In this document: positions 5,449 to 6,789 of the stretch, one piece after another | Numbering within the stretch: position 1 is the first letter of the stretch | How the letters are laid out: the number at the start of each line of letters is the position of its first letter | Assembly (NCBI GenBank): GCA_005880755.1 | Contig: VBGV01000040.1 | Coordinates: 1 to 6,789 of the forward strand | DNA: 6,789 bases | Source of the DNA: Chloroflexota bacterium | GTDB taxonomy: Bacteria; Chloroflexota; Dormibacteria; Dormibacterales; Dormibacteraceae | Direction of reading: 5' to 3' | Translations under genes and position numbers: made by a program | Notes under the pieces: generated by a model | What the model was told of the DNA's origin: nothing | Database searches by the model: none | What the model saw: only the letters and a program-made list of their open reading frames with translations

Positions 5449-6789
5449 CTACCGAAGGCCCAGCGCTTCCGCTCCCTGGTCGGCCAGGCCCAGGATCGGG
5501 TAGCCGAACGCGCCGTAAGCCGCGATCACCAGGCAGAAGGCCACCCCGCCGGCGGTCGAGAAGGCGGTCACTGTCGGCAGCGCCGCCGCGGCACCCCTCC
5601 GCGACTCCTCCAGCGGGCTCTGTATATAGAGGACGCGCAAGGTGCCCACGACCGCCGCCAAGCTCATCACCGAACCCAGCAGGCCGAGGCCGAGGAGCAC
5701 GAAGTTCCCGCTCTGGGCGAGCGCCGCGGCGACTGCGAGCTCGCCGAAGAAGCCGGCCAGCGGGGGCGCGCCGGCAAGCGAAAGCATGGCCAGTCCAACA
5801 CCTGCCGCCCGCACGGGGCGGATCGACCCGAAGCCGGCGATCGCCGGCTCGCCGCCCTCGGCGCGGCCCAGGAGCGCGGGACCGCACGTGGCCGCGACCG
5901 CGAACGCGCCCAGCAGGAACAGCGCCGCCGCCGTGCCGGATCGGAAGTGGGTAACCAGGCCCGCCGCCACCCACCCAAGCTGGCCCACCGCAAGGTACGC
6001 GAGGCGCGGCCGCGGCGACCGGACCGCCAGGGCCGCCGCGCCCCCGCCGAGCATCGCCAGCGCCGCGATCACGTTGGCGTACGGCACGTAGACCGCAGGA
6101 ATGGGGATGAGGGCGGCGGCCAGCTTGACCGCCACCAACGCGGCGGCCACCGCGACCAACCCGATGACCAGCCCCGCTCCGAGAGGCGAAGCCCCGAGTC
6201 CAACCGGCAGCACACCGACGTGGAAGGGTGCGAGCCCCGCGCGCAGGGCCAGCCCGCCGAGCAGGAGCAGCATCGGGATCGCCAGGGCGAGGGTGGGCGT
6301 GTGGCTCATGAGGACGTCGCGGATCGCGGTCAGGTCGGCGTTTCCGGTCGTGGCGTAGACGAACGCCAGGCCGACCACGATGAGCGTGCTCGCGACACCG
6401 CCGACCACGAGCAGCCGCAGGCCGAGGTCCGGCCGCCGCAGGGAGACGAGCACCACCCCCGCCGCGGCCGCCAGCTCGAGGCCCGCCCACAGCCCGACCA
6501 GGTCGGCCGCGGAGGCGGCGACCATGATCCCAAACGAGGCCAGGAGCGGCATCGCGAGGCCGAGGTGGAGCGAGTCTTCGGCCGTCCAGTCGGTCGCCGC
6601 GAGCGCGACGGCGGCCGTCAGCAGCGCCACCGCCTTGGCAAACAGCGCGAACCGATCCTGCACCAGGGCGCCGCCGAAGAAGGTGGTGAGCGTCGCGCCG
6701 GCCCACAGCTCGATGCCCAGCGCGATCAACACGATCAAGGCCGTCGCCTGCGGCAAGTAGGCGGACGCTCGGCGGGGAATCCAGCCGAA
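5449..6789 (-). CDS. nuoN: NADH-quinone oxidoreductase subunit N-like antiporter-type membrane protein (partial, N-terminus off right edge)
   Basis: NuoN is one of three antiporter-like subunits that carry out proton translocation in the membrane arm of complex I. The visible 446 residues are almost wholly hydrophobic, enough for about 12-14 membrane segments, against about 480 for the family. Numbering from the TTG at 6756: a membrane glutamate in the segment GLWAGLELAAAAG (E94), the broken-helix segment APFHVG (176-181), RLAYLAVGQLGW (251-262) in place of the usual RxLAYSSIxxxGY, and GAPPLAGFFGEL (329-340), equivalent to GxPPxxGFxGK. A 3' LRVLYIQSP matches the family's LRV-Y end of the next helix. 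The frame is open to the window edge, so the real start probably lies outside it; TTG at 6756 is a weak alternative. The lysines expected near 202 and 339 are Ala and Glu, so subunit identity (N rather than M or an Mrp/hydrogenase relative) is likely but not certain. nuoN normally ends the nuo operon, which fits its position. Confidence 0.77.
   Translation of the reverse strand, partial: FGWIPRRASAYLPQATALIVLIALGIELWAGATLTTFFGGALVQDRFALFAKAVALLTAAVALAATDWTAEDSLHLGLAMPLLASFGIMVAASAADLVGLWAGLELAAAAGVVLVSLRRPDLGLRLLVVGGVASTLIVVGLAFVYATTGNADLTAIRDVLMSHTPTLALAIPMLLLLGGLALRAGLAPFHVGVLPVGLGASPLGAGLVIGLVAVAAALVAVKLAAALIPIPAVYVPYANVIAALAMLGGGAAALAVRSPRPRLAYLAVGQLGWVAAGLVTHFRSGTAAALFLLGAFAVAATCGPALLGRAEGGEPAIAGFGSIRPVRAAGVGLAMLSLAGAPPLAGFFGELAVAAALAQSGNFVLLGLGLLGSVMSLAAVVGTLRVLYIQSPLEESRRGAAAALPTVTAFSTAGGVAFCLVIAAYGAFGYPILGLADQGAEALGLR

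Noticed and set aside
5150..6706. 518-codon minus-strand open frame overlapping the NuoN-like and PBP genes
   Set aside because: It is an alternate frame of both genes, is Arg/Gly-rich without membrane segments, and reads through the palindromic repeat; both real frames have clear family motifs.

Overview
The window is a compact, high-GC bacterial chromosome segment. Every gene I can support lies on the minus strand, so transcription runs from right to left. The long plus-strand reading frames are antisense shadows of these genes. In transcription order the content is: a NuoN-like proton-pumping membrane subunit of complex I (5' end off the right edge), a class A penicillin-binding protein, a CDP-alcohol phosphatidyltransferase, a long SRP RNA with an Alu domain, dnaX (DNA polymerase III gamma/tau), ybaB/ebfC, and recR (3' end off the left edge).

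The organism is probably a high-GC Terrabacteria-type lineage. An Alu-bearing large SRP RNA, the class A PBP with a proline/serine/threonine-rich tail, very GC-rich codons and the use of GTG, TTG and probably CTG as starts all fit. A Chloroflexota-like or related uncultured lineage is my best guess, held with low confidence because no 16S or marker phylogeny can be run here.

Region by region: 5449-6789 is the membrane-bound NADH-quinone oxidoreductase subunit. 5335-5448 is a short intergenic stretch holding a nested inverted repeat. 3115-5334 is cell-wall synthesis and 2432-3109 is phospholipid head-group transfer; these two genes are 5 bp apart and look co-translated. 2152-2421 folds as an SRP RNA with recognisable Alu and S domains. 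1-2138 is the dnaX-ybaB-recR replication/recombination operon, with a GTGA overlap (dnaX/ybaB) and a 6-bp gap (ybaB/recR). An SRP RNA gene beside dnaX-ybaB-recR is a familiar bacterial arrangement.

I do not see a new defence system, mobile element or CRISPR array. The points worth a second look are: an SRP RNA whose folded 3' end stops about 13 nt before the dnaX start codon; three tandem hairpins inside the dnaX proline-rich linker that look like an inserted dispersed repeat; a probable CTG start with a strong Shine-Dalgarno for the PBP; and a NuoN homologue that lacks the usual channel lysines.
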